Part shown: positions 63,429 to 64,000 of the stretch, piece by piece | How positions within the stretch are numbered: position 1 is the first letter of the stretch | Layout: every line of letters starts with the position of its first letter | Program-made: the position numbers and the translations under genes | Assembly (NCBI GenBank): GCA_034766995.1 | Contig: CM068314.1 | Location: forward strand, 41,261,808 to 41,325,807 | Direction: 5' to 3' | From: Acanthacorydalis orientalis | Taxonomy: Eukaryota > Arthropoda > Insecta > Megaloptera > Corydalidae | DNA: 64,000 nucleotides | The notes under the pieces: generated by a model | The model's database searches: none | Told to the model about the DNA's origin: nothing | Seen by the model: only the letters and a program-made list of their open reading frames with translations

Positions 63429-63818
63429 GTGATCAATTTTATTCTAAACAAACTGAATTGCAATTAAATTTCCGCATTACTTTTTACATGAGCAATAAAT
63501 ACTGAACGTATAGAATGTACATTATTTAAACGATAAAAAGTTATCATTAATGCAATCAATGCAAATAAAGAAAGGAAATTCGATAATTAATTAAATCCGT
63601 ATAGTTATATTAGAGAACAATTTGATTAATCAAAATAGTTAAGAAAATATAGGTTTACTTTTATTTGTAATTAACTTAATTAGAAAATCTAAGGTTATTT
63701 ATTATACATATACAGTGGAATTCAATGATAGAGAAAAGTGCAGGAATGATTATATGTTATCGTTATAATCGTTGCTCGTTATATAATTAATAGGTAAATT
63801 CCCTCTAGACATTATATA

Positions 63819-63822
<4 letters not shown>

Positions 63823-63870
<48 letters not shown>
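63823..63870. repeat. (TA)n microsatellite
   Basis: A TA run bracketed by TTCTATATA on both sides. Confidence 0.95.
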
Positions 63871-63873
<3 letters not shown>

Positions 63874-64000
63874 TATATATGTTATGCTGAAAGTAATGTA
63901 TTTATTAAACAAAAAAATTCTACCAATAATTCAAAGAATTCGATCATTTTTTAGCATACTAACACATTTTACAAGGTGAAAAAATTAAATAATTTAAACA

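Larger units (their letters stand above)
62758..64000. other. AT-rich desert
   Basis: Two microsatellites (63.35 and 63.82 kb) and nothing else supported up to the window edge. Confidence 0.75.

Noticed and set aside
1..64000. CRISPR arrays, prokaryotic operons or integrated viral genes
   Set aside because: No regularly spaced GC-balanced repeats, no ribosome binding sites or gene clusters, and no viral protein motifs were seen.

Overview
This is an AT-saturated eukaryotic window (A+T dominates almost every line) with no bacterial or viral gene organisation. The combination of mariner transposons, LINE remnants, short TTAA-flanked elements, dozens of (TA)n microsatellites and one spliced exon with a canonical GTGAGT donor points to an insect nuclear genome. 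A bee or other hymenopteran is the best guess; species cannot be told from the sequence. No rRNA, tRNA or CRISPR array was recognised.

The only convincing host-gene part lies on the minus strand near 53.6-54.2 kb. It has a GC-richer promoter/5' UTR island, an in-frame upstream stop, an ATG in good context at 53713, a 39-codon open stretch encoding a textbook secretory signal peptide, and a splice donor at 53596/53595. The gene therefore runs leftward, and much of 1-53.6 kb may be its first intron(s). A second GC-elevated island at 24.07-24.66 kb contains a phase-compatible but unproven candidate exon on the same strand.

The rest is a gene desert with layered transposon debris. Mariner elements: a 929-bp internally deleted copy (58.52-59.45 kb), two copies of a deletion-derivative subfamily sharing one deletion junction (10.59-11.04 and 36.82-37.37 kb), and a 79-bp TIR-only derivative (27.58-27.66 kb). 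LINE reverse-transcriptase scraps lie at 4.1, 15.5 and 61.8 kb. A set of TTAA-bounded short elements with termini close to TTAACCCTTTC (5.4, 22.3, 45.4, 49.3, 62.3 kb, possibly 14.0 kb) look like non-autonomous piggyBac-type MITEs. A dispersed palindromic repeat family with TTTCACAA ends occurs at 8.0, 18.1, 29.3, 29.7 and 33.7 kb. A Helitron-like terminus fused to a microsatellite lies at 39.47 kb.

Between these, (TA)n tracts, often with CA/TG tails, recur roughly every kilobase and generate most of the apparent ORFs. Nothing indicates a novel multi-gene system. The most valuable leads are the secreted-protein first exon and the two families of deletion-derived short transposons.
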